NCBI GenBank assembly: GCA_009740415.1
Contig: WOYE01000008.1
Span: forward strand, 1-64,000
Direction of reading: 5' to 3'
Length of the DNA: 64,000 bases
Source: Planococcaceae bacterium Storch 2/2-2
Lineage (GTDB): Bacteria; Bacillota; Bacilli; Bacillales_A; Planococcaceae
Made by a program: the position numbers and the translations under genes. Positions 51,136 through 60,515 of the stretch are shown here, one piece after another (positions within the stretch are counted from its first letter, which is position 1; the number at the start of each line of letters is the position of its first letter). The notes below the pieces were generated by a model, which ran no database searches, had not been told where the DNA came from, and was given only the letters and a program-made list of their open reading frames with translations.

Positions 51136-52266
51136 TTACGAAAGTGCTCGCTCTAAATCTTCAATTAAATCGAGGGCGTCTTCTAAACCGACCGATAGGC
51201 GAATGAGTCCATCTTCAATGCCGAGTTCCAAGCGACGCTCCCGTGGAATCGAAGCATGCGTCATATCAGCAGGAATGGAAATTAAGCTTTCTACTGCGCC
51301 TAAACTTTCTGCCAATGTGAAGTAACGAACGCGTTCGACGAGGCGATGAGCAGCCTTGCGATCTTTCACAGTGAATGAAATCATACCGCCAAATCCTCTC
51401 GACTGTTTCCGGTGCACGTCCGTTTTTGGGTGCTCGGTCAAGCCAGGATAATAGACGTGGCCGACCGATGGATGTGACTGCAAAAATCGGACGATCGCGT
51501 GCGCATTTTCTTCGATCGCTTCCATGCGAATGCCGAGCGTTTTCATCCCGCGTTGGACGAGCCAACTATCGTTTGGAGCGAGAACCGCGCCCGTGCTGTT
51601 TTGTAGGAAGGCTATTTTCTCACTCAACGTTTCGTTCGCTGTCACGACGAGACCTGCTACGACGTCGCTATGACCGCCGAGATATTTCGTTGCGCTATGG
51701 ACGACGAGATCTGCACCTTCTGCAATCGGTGTTTGCCAATAAGGCGTGCTGAACGTATTGTCGACAATGAGTAACAAATCATTCGATTGTGTGAGGTCAC
51801 TCATTCGTTGGATCGACGTAATTTTTAAGAGAGGGTTCGTCGGTGTTTCAATGAAGAGCGCTTTCGTTTCTGGTCGAATCGCTTCTTCCACTGCTCGTTC
51901 GTTACTCGTGTCGATAAAGTCGACCGCAATGCCTCGACGAGCGAGCACTTTCGTAAAGAGACGATACGTACCGCCGTACACGTCATCGGTTACGATCAAA
52001 TGATCTCCTGTTTCAAAAAGATCCATCACCGTCGTAATCGCAGCCATGCCCGATGCGAAAGCAAATCCTGCATGTCCGCCTTCGACGTCACGGATGAGTG
52101 CTTCTAACGCTTCGCGCGTCGGGTTGCCTGTCCGTGCATATTCGTAAACGAAATCGCCTACCTTTTTCTGTTCAAACGTACTCGCTTGAGAAATTGGAAC
52201 CGATAACGCTCCTGTATTCGGATCAACTGAAATACCACCATGAATCAATGCTGTTTTTTGTCTCAT
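51136..52266 (-). CDS. mccB: cystathionine gamma-lyase MccB
   Basis: A 376-residue Cys/Met-metabolism PLP enzyme. The PLP lysine lies in VVHSATKYLGGHSDV, and YEYARTGNPTREALE and ETPTNPLLKITSI are family motifs. It resembles B. subtilis MccB throughout. MccB cleaves cystathionine to cysteine, 2-oxobutyrate and ammonia. The start overlaps the mccA stop by ATGA. MetI/MetC-type activity cannot be excluded by sequence alone, but position favours MccB. Confidence 0.92.
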   Translation of the reverse strand: MRQKTALIHGGISVDPNTGALSVPISQASTFEQKKVGDFVYEYARTGNPTREALEALIRDVEGGHAGFAFASGMAAITTVMDLFETGDHLIVTDDVYGGTYRLFTKVLARRGIAVDFIDTSNERAVEEAIRPETKALFIETPTNPLLKITSIQRMSDLTQSNDLLLIVDNTFSTPYWQTPIAEGADLVVHSATKYLGGHSDVVAGLVVTANETLSEKIAFLQNSTGAVLAPNDSWLVQRGMKTLGIRMEAIEENAHAIVRFLQSHPSVGHVYYPGLTEHPKTDVHRKQSRGFGGMISFTVKDRKAAHRLVERVRYFTLAESLGAVESLISIPADMTHASIPRERRLELGIEDGLIRLSVGLEDALDLIEDLERALS

Positions 52267-53189
52267 TCTTTTTCCACCTTTCGATTAAATACGTTCGATT
52301 GCAAATACCGTTCCGCTCGGTCAGGGAACAGAGTGACGATCGTCTTCGGCGAGTCCGCCCGGTCGGCACGACGGATCGCTGCCACCATCGCGGCTCCCGA
52401 TGAACTGCCGACGAGCAATGCGTTCGTACGCGCAAGACGTTTCACCATGAGAAATGCTTCTTCGTCAGAAACGACTTCGTAAGCGTCGATCCATTTCGGA
52501 TCCATGAACGAACGTAATTCACCCATTCCGATCCCTTCGATGTCGTATGATTGCTCTTCTCCGACGAGTCCTGCACCTTCCGGTTGAACGAGGATGCCTT
52601 TCACATCGGGCATCGTCTCTCGTAAAACGCTCATCACGCCGGTAAACGTTCCTCCTGATCCACCGCCGAATACGATTTCGTCGATCGGGCCGCCTACTTG
52701 TTCCATTAATTCTTCCGCGAGCGGTCGATACGCTTCCGGATTCCACGGATTATCAAACTGATTCGGGACGTAGCTATTATCGAGCGACTGAGCGATCGCT
52801 TCCGCCTGCTCGATTGCGCCTTTCATCCCTTCTTCTGTCGGTGTTTGAACGACTTCAGCACCGAGTGCTTGCATAAGTTGTTGTTTTTCTACGCTGAACT
52901 TTTCAGGTACGGTTACGATGAGAGAAACGCCGTAGTGTTGCGCAGCGATCGCGAGTCCAATGCCTGTATTACCAGCTGTCGGCTCAATGACCGTTCCACC
53001 TTTTGTCAGACAGCCTTCTTCCAACGCTCGTTTCACTAAATGCATGCCGAGGCGGTCTTTCACACTCCCCCCGATATTTTCGGTTTCGAGTTTCGCTAAA
53101 AGACGAACACCTTCCGATACGTCAGCAGGTGTCACGTCCATAAGTGGCGTGTTGCCGATCAATTCGGCTGCGCAGTTCACTACTTTCAT
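52263..53189 (-). CDS. mccA: O-acetylserine-dependent cystathionine beta-synthase MccA
   Basis: A 309-residue fold-type II PLP enzyme of the cysteine synthase family. The PLP lysine lies in NIGGSVKDRLG; TAGNTGIGLAIAA and the phosphate loop FGGGSGGTFTG follow. Paired with mccB it makes cystathionine from homocysteine. ATG at 53189 is 9 nt after AAAGG. It lies 15 bp after luxS. Confidence 0.93.
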   Translation of the reverse strand: MKVVNCAAELIGNTPLMDVTPADVSEGVRLLAKLETENIGGSVKDRLGMHLVKRALEEGCLTKGGTVIEPTAGNTGIGLAIAAQHYGVSLIVTVPEKFSVEKQQLMQALGAEVVQTPTEEGMKGAIEQAEAIAQSLDNSYVPNQFDNPWNPEAYRPLAEELMEQVGGPIDEIVFGGGSGGTFTGVMSVLRETMPDVKGILVQPEGAGLVGEEQSYDIEGIGMGELRSFMDPKWIDAYEVVSDEEAFLMVKRLARTNALLVGSSSGAAMVAAIRRADRADSPKTIVTLFPDRAERYLQSNVFNRKVEKE

Positions 53190-53204
53190 TTCCATCATCC
53201 TTTC

Positions 53205-53672
53205 TTATTCAGTAAATACGATGTGCCATTCGTCTTTTTTAGCGAGCATGTCGCGAGCGAGTGTTTGTGCACCTTCTAAACTATGACTCGCCGCCCATCC
53301 ACATTGCACTTCGTTACAAGCTGGTACTTCTGTCGCTTCCAACACGTCTCGTAACGTCTTTTCAACGAGTTCGTACACATCATCTAAAGAATCATCGTTC
53401 AACAGAGATAAATAATATCCGGTTTGACATCCCATCGGGCTAATGTCTACGACGTGATCGGCATGGTTTCGGCTCAATTCTGCCATTAAATGTTCGAGCG
53501 AATGGATCGATGGCATGTCCATATGTTCTTTGTTCGGTTGTTTAAAACGAAGGTCGTATTTATACACGACATCTCCGTACTGTCCTTCGACTGCTCCGGC
53601 GAGCCGAATATACGGCGCCTTCACCTTCGTATGATCTAAGTTAAAACTTTCTACGTTCATTTTTTTCGTCAT
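53205..53672 (-). CDS. luxS: S-ribosylhomocysteine lyase LuxS
   Basis: A 155-residue metalloenzyme that splits S-ribosylhomocysteine into homocysteine and the AI-2 precursor. Metal ligands H57 and H61 in [14 protein letters not shown] and C124 in [10 protein letters not shown] are present, with catalytic C82 in [12 protein letters not shown] at 53672 follows AAGGAG. It sits between yrrT and mccA, where B. subtilis has mtnN. Confidence 0.96.
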   Translation of the reverse strand: MTKKMNVESFNLDHTKVKAPYIRLAGAVEGQYGDVVYKYDLRFKQPNKEHMDMPSIHSLEHLMAELSRNHADHVVDISPMGCQTGYYLSLLNDDSLDDVYELVEKTLRDVLEATEVPACNEVQCGWAASHSLEGAQTLARDMLAKKDEWHIVFTE

Positions 53673-53677
53673 AACGT

Positions 53678-54313
53678 TCACTCCTTCTCCGCTTCGATGA
53701 GCCAAACGAAATCGTTCATCCGTGTATATTGGACGCGGAATCCATTTTGTTCAAATACGTCCGTCATAATCGGCATCGTCGTATAAAACTCCCGATTTAA
53801 ATCTTCAAGCAGTCGGTCGTACTGACGATCGGCCGCCCACTCCTTCGTCGCTTCACGCGCATCGTCATTCGCAAACATCGTATCTGCAAAAATCACTTTT
53901 CCACCTGCCGGCAAAATGTCACGGAAACGTGCTGCCGCTCGTTTCTTCTCTTCATCGGTCAAATGGTGAAATGCATACGTACTAACGATCGAGCGCACGT
54001 GTTCCGGTGCATCAAACTGTAAAAAGTGCCCGTCACTTAACGGAAGCGATGGAAGTTTACGAGACGTAATTTGTCTCATTTTTTCGGACGGCTCCACACC
54101 GTAAACGTGCAAGCCATTCGAAAGCAAGCGTTCTGTTAAATTTCCCGTCCCCACGCCGAATTCTAAAACAGGTGTAATCGCTCGCTGAGCAACTTCGCTC
54201 AAAATCGTTTCGTAATGCGCGAACACTTCACGGTACTGTTCATCTTGTCCACTGACCGTCTCATCGTATTGATCCGACCATTCGTCAAATAACGTACGAA
54301 AATCGTGCTCCAT
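53678..54313 (-). CDS. yrrT: YrrT-like SAM-dependent methyltransferase
   Basis: A 211-residue class I methyltransferase. The SAM motif is [15 protein letters not shown], and [13 protein letters not shown] and [13 protein letters not shown] are shared with B. subtilis YrrT. Its substrate is not established; position in the operon suggests a role in sulfur metabolism or SAM turnover. GGGGG precedes the ATG. It heads the yrrT-luxS-mccA-mccB operon. Confidence 0.93.
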   Translation of the reverse strand: MEHDFRTLFDEWSDQYDETVSGQDEQYREVFAHYETILSEVAQRAITPVLEFGVGTGNLTERLLSNGLHVYGVEPSEKMRQITSRKLPSLPLSDGHFLQFDAPEHVRSIVSTYAFHHLTDEEKKRAAARFRDILPAGGKVIFADTMFANDDAREATKEWAADRQYDRLLEDLNREFYTTMPIMTDVFEQNGFRVQYTRMNDFVWLIEAEKE

Positions 54314-54353
54314 TCCAATTCCCCCTAATACCTATCTTTTTAGTATGATTTAA

Positions 54354-54382
54354 ACGATAACAGAGTTCTTTTTTAAAGTCAA
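54354..54382 (-). promoter_or_regulatory. promoter of the yrrT operon
   Basis: TTGACT (54377-54382), a 17-bp spacer and TATCGT (54354-54359) on the minus strand, about 40 bp before the yrrT start. No riboswitch-like leader fits in the short gap. Confidence 0.65.
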
Positions 54383-54408
54383 CCTTATCAATAGGAATTA
54401 AAGGCATT

Positions 54409-54449
54409 AAAAAACCGTCCTTTCTCTTCATCGAGAGAAAGAACGGTTG
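54409..54449 (-). terminator. ppaC terminator
   Basis: On the minus strand AACCGTTCTTTCTC-tcgatgaa-GAGAAAGGACGGTT is followed by TTTTAATG. Confidence 0.88.
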
Positions 54450-54452
54450 TTA

Positions 54453-55382
54453 TTATTTCATCGCTTCTGTTAATTGTGGGATGATTTGTTTTTTACGTGA
54501 AACGACGCCTTCTAATAAAGCCGTATTGTTTTCAAGTGTCACGTCGAATGCTTTTTCAACGTTCGCGGCTTGCTCACCGAGAGCGAGAACGACAGAATTG
54601 CTATTTAAAATATCAGTCGTTACGAGTGCGAATAAGTCGAGACCTTTTTGATCAATCGTCGCTTTCATCGCTTCTTCCAACGCTTCTTGACGTGATAAAA
54701 TATCGTTCACATCGACTGCGTTCACTTGCGCGACTTCCACTTTGTAATCGCCCATGCCGAACTCTTTTGAGTCGAGACCGATTAACTCTTCTGCTGTTTT
54801 ATCGCTTAAGTCCGCACCTGCTTTTAACATGTCGAGGCCGTACGTTTCAATGTCGACTTGTGCGATCTCTGCTAACTCGAGCGCTGCTGCACGGTCTTCT
54901 TCTGTAAATGTCGGTGATTTGAATAACAATGAATCCGATACGATCGCTGACACCATTAATCCGGCAATTTCTTTCGGAATGTCTACATTGTTTTCTTTGA
55001 ACATTTTATTGATGATCGTCGCTGAACAACCGACTGGCTCTGAACGGAAGTATAACGGACCTTCTGTTTCAAAGTTCGCGATACGGTGATGGTCGATCAC
55101 TTCGATAATTTGAACATCCGCAATATCATCGACCGACTGTTGACGTTCGTTATGGTCGACGAGAATGACTTTGTCGACTTCTGGTTTTGCTTTTTCAATG
55201 AGGCGTGGTGCTTCAACGCCGAAATAATCGAGTGCGAATGCTGTTTCTTTCGAAATGTTGCCGAGGCGTACTGGCTCTGCATCCATACCGAGTTGTTGTT
55301 TTAAATAAGCATAGCTTAATGCTGACATAATTGAATCCGTATCTGGGTTTTTATGCCCGATGACGAGTACCTTTTCTTTCAT
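54453..55382 (-). CDS. ppaC: manganese-dependent inorganic pyrophosphatase
   Basis: A 309-residue family II pyrophosphatase of the DHH superfamily. Metal motifs are [13 protein letters not shown] (H10, D14, D16), VDHNE and the diagnostic IDHHRI; the C-terminal DHHA2 domain carries the substrate-binding SRKKQ. It hydrolyses PPi from biosynthesis. AGGAGG precedes the ATG. It is monocistronic. Confidence 0.97.
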   Translation of the reverse strand: MKEKVLVIGHKNPDTDSIMSALSYAYLKQQLGMDAEPVRLGNISKETAFALDYFGVEAPRLIEKAKPEVDKVILVDHNERQQSVDDIADVQIIEVIDHHRIANFETEGPLYFRSEPVGCSATIINKMFKENNVDIPKEIAGLMVSAIVSDSLLFKSPTFTEEDRAAALELAEIAQVDIETYGLDMLKAGADLSDKTAEELIGLDSKEFGMGDYKVEVAQVNAVDVNDILSRQEALEEAMKATIDQKGLDLFALVTTDILNSNSVVLALGEQAANVEKAFDVTLENNTALLEGVVSRKKQIIPQLTEAMK

Positions 55383-55487
55383 TTCAATATCCTCCTATAA
55401 ATTCATACATTTCTTTCATTAGTTTAGCACATTTTATTTCAATTAGTATTCGTTTTAAAAAAGTTTCTCATAGGAAACTTTACTACA

Positions 55488-55531
55488 AAAAAAGAAGCGC
55501 GACTTTATGAAAGTGCTGCTTCTTTTTGACG
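55488..55531 (-). terminator. terminator of the alpha/beta-hydrolase gene
   Basis: On the minus strand AAGAAGCAGCACTTT-cat-AAAGTCGCGCTTC is followed by seven Us; it overlaps the gene's last codons. Confidence 0.8.
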
Positions 55532-56311
55532 AATTGCATTTTCCATTCGTTCGATGTAATTGATTGAAATCGAGTTAAATTGCTCAGGTTGGTCGATGTT
55601 GCAGACGTGCCCACTCTCTTTAATTTCTTCAAATTCGAACGAATCGTATCGACTGACGACTTCTTTTACCGGAGGAATGAACAAATAATCTTCTTCTCCC
55701 ATAACGAATAATGTCGGAATCGACGTCGTCGATGCTTGCAACGTCGATAAATACGGATTGATCAATCGAGTGAGTGACATCCACTTCACAAACTCTTTTT
55801 GACACATTTTTTTCGCTTCGTTCACGAAAGCGAGACGAGACTCTTCGTGTTCTTTTAACGGCATGATAATGTAGGCAAAAAAGCGATACAACGTCATATA
55901 TGGAATGAACCGTTTCGATGCCCGACCGAGCCATAACAAGATTTTCGTACGAATGTCTAAACGGATGATCGCTCCACCTAAAATAAGCGCTTTGACGCGG
56001 TGAGGAAAATTGTCTGCTAACGTTTGAGCGACGATCGTACCGAGCGACATGCCGATGATATATGTCTCTTCAATACCTACTTCGTCCATCACTTCGATCA
56101 CTTCTTCGGAAACAGTCGCAAACGTATCGCCTTTTTCCCACAAGCCTTGTTCAGACTGTCCATGCCCTCGAAGATCGACGAGTAATACATTATGTTCTTT
56201 TTTAAATTCTCTAATTTGTTTGTACCATAATGAAGAGCTTCCACCCGCTCCGTGTATAAATGTTACCCACGGCGCATCTGGACCTGCTTCATACGTTCGA
56301 TAGTGTAGCAA
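55505..56311 (-). CDS. alpha/beta-hydrolase
   Basis: A 268-residue serine hydrolase. FIHGAGGSSSLW is the oxyanion region, GMSLGTIVAQ holds the nucleophile, and the acid and base are in MGEEDYLF and ESGHVCNI. A helical lid (about 125-190) contains an unusual run of aromatic residues. No signal peptide. The start is either TTG at 56311 (SD spacing 9) or GTG at 56320, which is very close to GGAAGG. The substrate is unknown. Confidence 0.85.
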   Translation of the reverse strand: MLHYRTYEAGPDAPWVTFIHGAGGSSSLWYKQIREFKKEHNVLLVDLRGHGQSEQGLWEKGDTFATVSEEVIEVMDEVGIEETYIIGMSLGTIVAQTLADNFPHRVKALILGGAIIRLDIRTKILLWLGRASKRFIPYMTLYRFFAYIIMPLKEHEESRLAFVNEAKKMCQKEFVKWMSLTRLINPYLSTLQASTTSIPTLFVMGEEDYLFIPPVKEVVSRYDSFEFEEIKESGHVCNIDQPEQFNSISINYIERMENAIRQKEAALS

Positions 56312-56444
56312 ATTGCTCACCCTTCCTTTTCAATGCGCACATTTACAAGGTGCTACCACTTCGCTCTTTATTATACTAAAAAATGTTCAGACTTTTCAAC
56401 TTCCAATCCTTTCATTTTTTCAAGCGAACGAGGACAACGGTCGT

Positions 56445-58175
56445 TTACAACCCTTGTCCTTGCGCATACGCACGGTATTTCTCATGCGATTCGTACAACT
56501 GTTCATGCGTTCCTCGTCCTGTAATCGTTCCTTTTTCGATAAATAACATTTGATCGGCATGTGTAACTGTCGATAGGCGATGAGCGATCATGAGCGTCGT
56601 GCGACCTTCCATTAAGACGTGCATCGCTTCTTGAACGTGTGCTTCTGACCCGCTATCTAAGTTCGATGTCGCTTCATCGAGTAATAAAATGTCAGGATCG
56701 TGTAAAAGAGCCCGCGCGATCGCAATCCGTTGTCGTTGACCGCCAGACAATTTCATTCCTCGCTCCCCGACAAACGTTTCAAATCCATCCGGAAGTTGTT
56801 CGATGAACTCTAACGCATTCGCTGCTTCCGCCGCGTTCCGAATTCGTTCTTCCGACGGACGCTCAAGCAATCCGTAAGCGATGTTATCCGTGATCGATCC
56901 GTTCATTAACGGGCTTTCTTGTGAAACGTAACCGATTTTTTTGCGCCAATCGGTTAACGCAATGTCATCGATCGGCACTCCACCGTAGCGAATCGTGCCG
57001 CGGTCGGGCTCGTAAAATCGTTCAAGTAAACTGAACGTCGTCGTCTTTCCACCACCGCTCGGTCCGACGAATGCCGTAATCGTTCCTTTGTTCGCAACGA
57101 AAGACATACCGCGTAAAATCGGTTCCTCTTCATCGTATCCGAAATGAACGTCATCAAACGCAATCGCACCTTCTGGAGCAGGCAATACGCCTTCCGTCGG
57201 CTCCACCGGTAAATTGGTAATCGCTTGAATACGTTCCGTCGCACCGACTGCTTTTTGAAACGCTGTAAAGAAACGAGCCATCTGTGTAAAAGGCATCATA
57301 ATTTGGAACAGTAAAAACAAAATTGCGACGAGCGTTCCGGCACTTAGCGCACCCTTTGCGACTTGTGCACCGCCGTACCCGAAAATAACGATCATCATCG
57401 TCATCATCGTTAACGTCATCACTGGCGAGACGATCGCTTGAATTTTCGCTTCTTTCAATCCGTATCCGAACAACGTACGGATCGCCACATTCCCTTTTTC
57501 TTCTTCGATCGGTTCTGCACGATACGCTTTCACGAGTCGAATGTCACCGAGCGTCCGACCGAGATGGCCGGAAAACTTCGCCATTTCCGCTTGCGTCGCA
57601 CGCGCTACTTTATGCATCATTCGACCGAGTGGCATCATAATGAAGACGCTAACGGGAACCGTAATTAACATAATGAGCGTCATTTTCCAATCGAGGTATA
57701 GCAAAATACTGACCGCTCCGACGATCGAAATAATGCCTGTAATGAACGACACGAGTTGATCGGACACGAGAGACTTTAACACCGTCGTATCTTGCGTAAT
57801 CCGACTCATCGTTTCGCCTGTCTCCGTCTCATCGTAAAAAGAAACCGGCAAATGTAAGACGTGCGTCCACACTTTATGGCGCAAGTCCGCTACGACCGAC
57901 TCTCCTAAATACGAGAGCAAGTAGTATGAAAATCCGCCAGCGACCGCTTGAACGATAAACAATGCGACGAGAAATAAAACCGTCGTCCACGTAAACGTTC
58001 CTTCACCGAATGAATCGACGAGACCTTTCGTCATAAGTGGCACGATCAATCCAGCGATCGTTTGAAATAAAGCTAAAACGAATGCGCCAATCGCAACACC
58101 GAGCGGCCAATTTAACGTTTTTAAAAAAGCATAAAATTGCTTAGCAGACATGCTCGTCTGTTGTTCTTTCATCAT
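56445..58175 (-). CDS. bmrA: ABC multidrug exporter, BmrA-like half-transporter
   Basis: A 576-residue fusion of six membrane helices (about 1-320) and an ATPase domain. The domain shows Walker A GPSGGGKTT, Q-loop GYVSQESPL, signature LSGGQRQRIAIARAL, Walker B ILLLDEATSNLD and switch AHRLST. It should act as a homodimer exporting drugs or lipids. AAGGAGG precedes two consecutive ATGs. Confidence 0.87.
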   Translation of the reverse strand: MMKEQQTSMSAKQFYAFLKTLNWPLGVAIGAFVLALFQTIAGLIVPLMTKGLVDSFGEGTFTWTTVLFLVALFIVQAVAGGFSYYLLSYLGESVVADLRHKVWTHVLHLPVSFYDETETGETMSRITQDTTVLKSLVSDQLVSFITGIISIVGAVSILLYLDWKMTLIMLITVPVSVFIMMPLGRMMHKVARATQAEMAKFSGHLGRTLGDIRLVKAYRAEPIEEEKGNVAIRTLFGYGLKEAKIQAIVSPVMTLTMMTMMIVIFGYGGAQVAKGALSAGTLVAILFLLFQIMMPFTQMARFFTAFQKAVGATERIQAITNLPVEPTEGVLPAPEGAIAFDDVHFGYDEEEPILRGMSFVANKGTITAFVGPSGGGKTTTFSLLERFYEPDRGTIRYGGVPIDDIALTDWRKKIGYVSQESPLMNGSITDNIAYGLLERPSEERIRNAAEAANALEFIEQLPDGFETFVGERGMKLSGGQRQRIAIARALLHDPDILLLDEATSNLDSGSEAHVQEAMHVLMEGRTTLMIAHRLSTVTHADQMLFIEKGTITGRGTHEQLYESHEKYRAYAQGQGL

Positions 58176-58301
58176 GAATCCTCCTTACCTTCTTTCCTTC
58201 TCAGAAGAAATATCATTGTAAACGTTACGTGAAAACGAATGAAAAATATACTAAAAAGGGTCTCTTTTTCGAAAAGGTCGGTTTTCGGTCACTTTTAAAC
58301 G

Positions 58302-58337
58302 AAAAAATGCTACTTTTTCTCGTTCAGAAAAAGTAGC
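58302..58337 (-). terminator. niaP terminator
   Basis: On the minus strand GCTACTTTTTCT-gaacg-AGAAAAAGTAGC is followed by ATTTTTTCG. Confidence 0.88.
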
Positions 58338-58343
58338 GTACGT

Positions 58344-59543
58344 TCATTCGAGCTCCATCTGTTTCGTCTCCGTTCCGAGAACGATAACAGCGACAACTCC
58401 TATTAAAATCGAGCCGCAAAAAATACCGAATATAATTGAATAACTATACCCGAGACCGAGTAACGTTCCGACGAGCAGTGGTCCGAAAATACCGCCGATC
58501 CGTCCGACCGCAGCAGCCATGCCCGATCCTGTCGCCCGTACTTCTGTCGGATATTGTTCCGGCGAGTAAGCATACAATGCACCCCATGCCCCTAAGTTGA
58601 AAAAGGAAAGGAGGGCACCGAATAGTAACAACATGCTCGCACTCGTCGCCATTCCGAAAGCGAGTGCACTGAGCGCTGTTCCGATTAAATACGTGCTGAG
58701 AACAAATTTACGTCCCGCTCGTTCGATCAACCAAGCCGCTGTAAAATAGCCCGGTAATTGAGCGAGTGTCATCATTAATACGTAACCGAAACTTTGAATC
58801 ATGTCGAATCCTTTTCCCATCATGACGCTCGGCAACCAGAGAAACATGCCGTAATAGGAGAAGACGACCGAAAACCAGACGATCCATAACATCGTCGTTC
58901 GACGAGCGTACCGTTTCGACCAGACGATTTTCATCTTCTCCCACGCGGACTGACGTGGTGCACCTGCTCGTTCATACTTCGGTGAATCCGGTAAGTTGCG
59001 TCGTAAGTAAATCGCATAAAATGCTGGTAACGCCGTAAGCAATAAGGCGATCCGCCAACCGTAGTCCGGAATGATAAAGTAGGCAATCAACGCGGCTAAT
59101 AGCCAACCTGCTGCCCAAAAGCTTTCTAATAAAACGACCATTTTCCCTCGTTCATGTGCAGCTACACTTTCCGAAACGAGCGTCGAAGCGACCGGTAACT
59201 CGCCTCCGAGTCCTGCTCCTACGAAAAATCGTAAAATTAAAAATGCCGTTAAAGATGTCGTAAATGCAGATAAACCGCTAGCGATTGAAAAGAGGAGCAA
59301 CGTCATTAAAAAGACGTTTTTTCGACCGATCCGATCGGCTAATAGACCGAATCCGAACGCTCCGACCGCCATTCCGATCGAGTTCATACTCCCGATCCAT
59401 CCCATCTCACTTGATGTTAAATTCCAATCGACCGCAACCGCTGCGATGACGAATGATAAAATGCCAACGTCCATCGCATCGAACATCCAAGCCGTCCCTG
59501 ATAAGCCGAGCAATCGGCGTTTTGACATCGTCTCTTGTTTCAT
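58344..59543 (-). CDS. niaP: niacin transporter NiaP (MFS)
   Basis: A 399-residue major facilitator of the NiaP group (B. subtilis YceI, not the E. coli YceI family). It begins near LSGTAWMFDAMDVGILSF, contains GLLADRIGRKNVF, GAGLGGELPVASTLVSE and SPEQYPTEVRATGSG, and has twelve membrane helices. NiaP proteins import nicotinate/nicotinamide. ATG at 59543 follows AAGAAGGAA; upstream in-frame starts run through the operator region. A NiaR-like box just upstream supports the assignment. Confidence 0.88.
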   Translation of the reverse strand: MKQETMSKRRLLGLSGTAWMFDAMDVGILSFVIAAVAVDWNLTSSEMGWIGSMNSIGMAVGAFGFGLLADRIGRKNVFLMTLLLFSIASGLSAFTTSLTAFLILRFFVGAGLGGELPVASTLVSESVAAHERGKMVVLLESFWAAGWLLAALIAYFIIPDYGWRIALLLTALPAFYAIYLRRNLPDSPKYERAGAPRQSAWEKMKIVWSKRYARRTTMLWIVWFSVVFSYYGMFLWLPSVMMGKGFDMIQSFGYVLMMTLAQLPGYFTAAWLIERAGRKFVLSTYLIGTALSALAFGMATSASMLLLFGALLSFFNLGAWGALYAYSPEQYPTEVRATGSGMAAAVGRIGGIFGPLLVGTLLGLGYSYSIIFGIFCGSILIGVVAVIVLGTETKQMELE

Positions 59544-59557
59544 ACTGTTCCTTCTTT

Positions 59558-59569
59558 CTGTCTTGACAG
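59558..59569. promoter_or_regulatory. NiaR-like operator
   Basis: CTGTC-TT-GACAG palindrome 14 bp before the niaP start. It matches my recollection of the NiaR (YrxA) box core TGTCTTGACA, which represses niaP genes in Firmicutes when niacin is plentiful. Confidence 0.65.
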
Positions 59570-59571
59570 TT

Positions 59572-59589
59572 GTATACTTTGAAGTATAC
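59572..59589. promoter_or_regulatory. perfect palindrome next to the NiaR-like box
   Basis: GTATACTTTGAAGTATAC (8-bp arms). Each arm contains TATACT or TATACA, so it may hold the niaP -10, a second operator, or both. No good -35 is present. Confidence 0.45.
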
Positions 59590-59599
59590 TCCTTTTCGA

Positions 59600-59630
59600 C
59601 AAAAAGAAAAAGAGACAAAATGTCTCTTTT
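59600..59630 (-). terminator. terminator of the hypothetical gene at 59635
   Basis: On the minus strand AAAAGAGAC-atttt-GTCTCTTTTTCTTTTT. Confidence 0.8.
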
Positions 59631-59634
59631 CCAA

Positions 59635-60435
59635 TTACCCGATCAATCCGCCAGGCAATGATGAAATATGTTCTTTTCCGATACGAGCACTCCAACCTTC
59701 AAACCATCCGCTCGTATGGAACAAATCTAACGTCCACGTCCGAACGGAAAGCTGGAACAATCCGAACTCTTCGTTCAATTGAACGTCTTTGATCGGATAC
59801 CCGATCAAGTGACCGCGCAAATGAGCGAGAACGAGTCGACTGTCGTTATTCATATCCGTGTTCCCGATCAACACTTCGTGATCCGCTCTGAAACGCCACG
59901 GACATTCCGCAGTAATGACTGTCTCTCCTTCTAACTCGAGAATTAAATGCCCTGTCCATTCAACCGCTTCAATGCGCTTACCGATTAAACGACGCAGCAC
60001 ACCGCGCGCACTATCATTGTTCCACCATTCACGAATCGCACGTTTCGACGCGTCGTGATCGCCCGCTTCCGTCAACATTCGAAACTGTTCCGTCGCCTCT
60101 TGCAAATCTTTAATTTCATAACGATTCGCAATGTCTGCCATCGAATAGACGAGCTCGGGATCATAAGAACGAACGAGTCGAGCGAGCTGTCGATTCATAT
60201 GCGCTCGAGCCGCTTCTTCTTTCGTCGGAGGAATCATATGAGGGAGCGCAACAACCCGCTGGAACGCTTCTTCTGCTTCTTCCGGGTCTAACGTGTCAAA
60301 CAAATCTAAACTTGCAAGCTGGACAATTTCCTCTTCTTCATGGCCTGCTTCTAATGCATCGATCGCCCAACTCACGAGCAAATCCGCATTGCACCGTCCT
60401 TCGTAACGTGAAAACCATAGTTTCTCCCAATGCAT
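59635..60435 (-). CDS. hypothetical two-domain protein
   Basis: A 266-residue cytosolic protein I do not firmly recognise. The N-terminal 140 residues are helical and acidic. From about 150 a beta-rich domain begins with IGKRIEAVEWTGHLILELEGE and TAECPWRFR, which resembles the DUF6188 pattern seen beside helical domains in orphan and immunity-like proteins. It is flanked by terminators. No toxin gene is adjacent, so an immunity role is only a thought. Confidence 0.6.
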   Translation of the reverse strand: MHWEKLWFSRYEGRCNADLLVSWAIDALEAGHEEEEIVQLASLDLFDTLDPEEAEEAFQRVVALPHMIPPTKEEAARAHMNRQLARLVRSYDPELVYSMADIANRYEIKDLQEATEQFRMLTEAGDHDASKRAIREWWNNDSARGVLRRLIGKRIEAVEWTGHLILELEGETVITAECPWRFRADHEVLIGNTDMNNDSRLVLAHLRGHLIGYPIKDVQLNEEFGLFQLSVRTWTLDLFHTSGWFEGWSARIGKEHISSLPGGLIG

Positions 60436-60470
60436 GTTTCATTCCCCCTTTGTCTTTCTCTCAATATAGC

Positions 60471-60508
60471 AAAAAACTCGGAACCGCTACAAGCGATACC
60501 GAGTTTTC
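60471..60508 (-). terminator. terminator of the siderophore uptake operon
   Basis: On the minus strand AAAACTCGGTATCGCT-tgt-AGCGGTTCCGAGTTTTTT. Confidence 0.9.
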
Positions 60509-60515
60509 TTTACGA

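Noticed and set aside
56440-56480. Hairpin AGGACAA...TTGTCCT at the end of the BmrA-like gene as a terminator.
   Set aside because: It has a large internal loop and no U-run on either strand.
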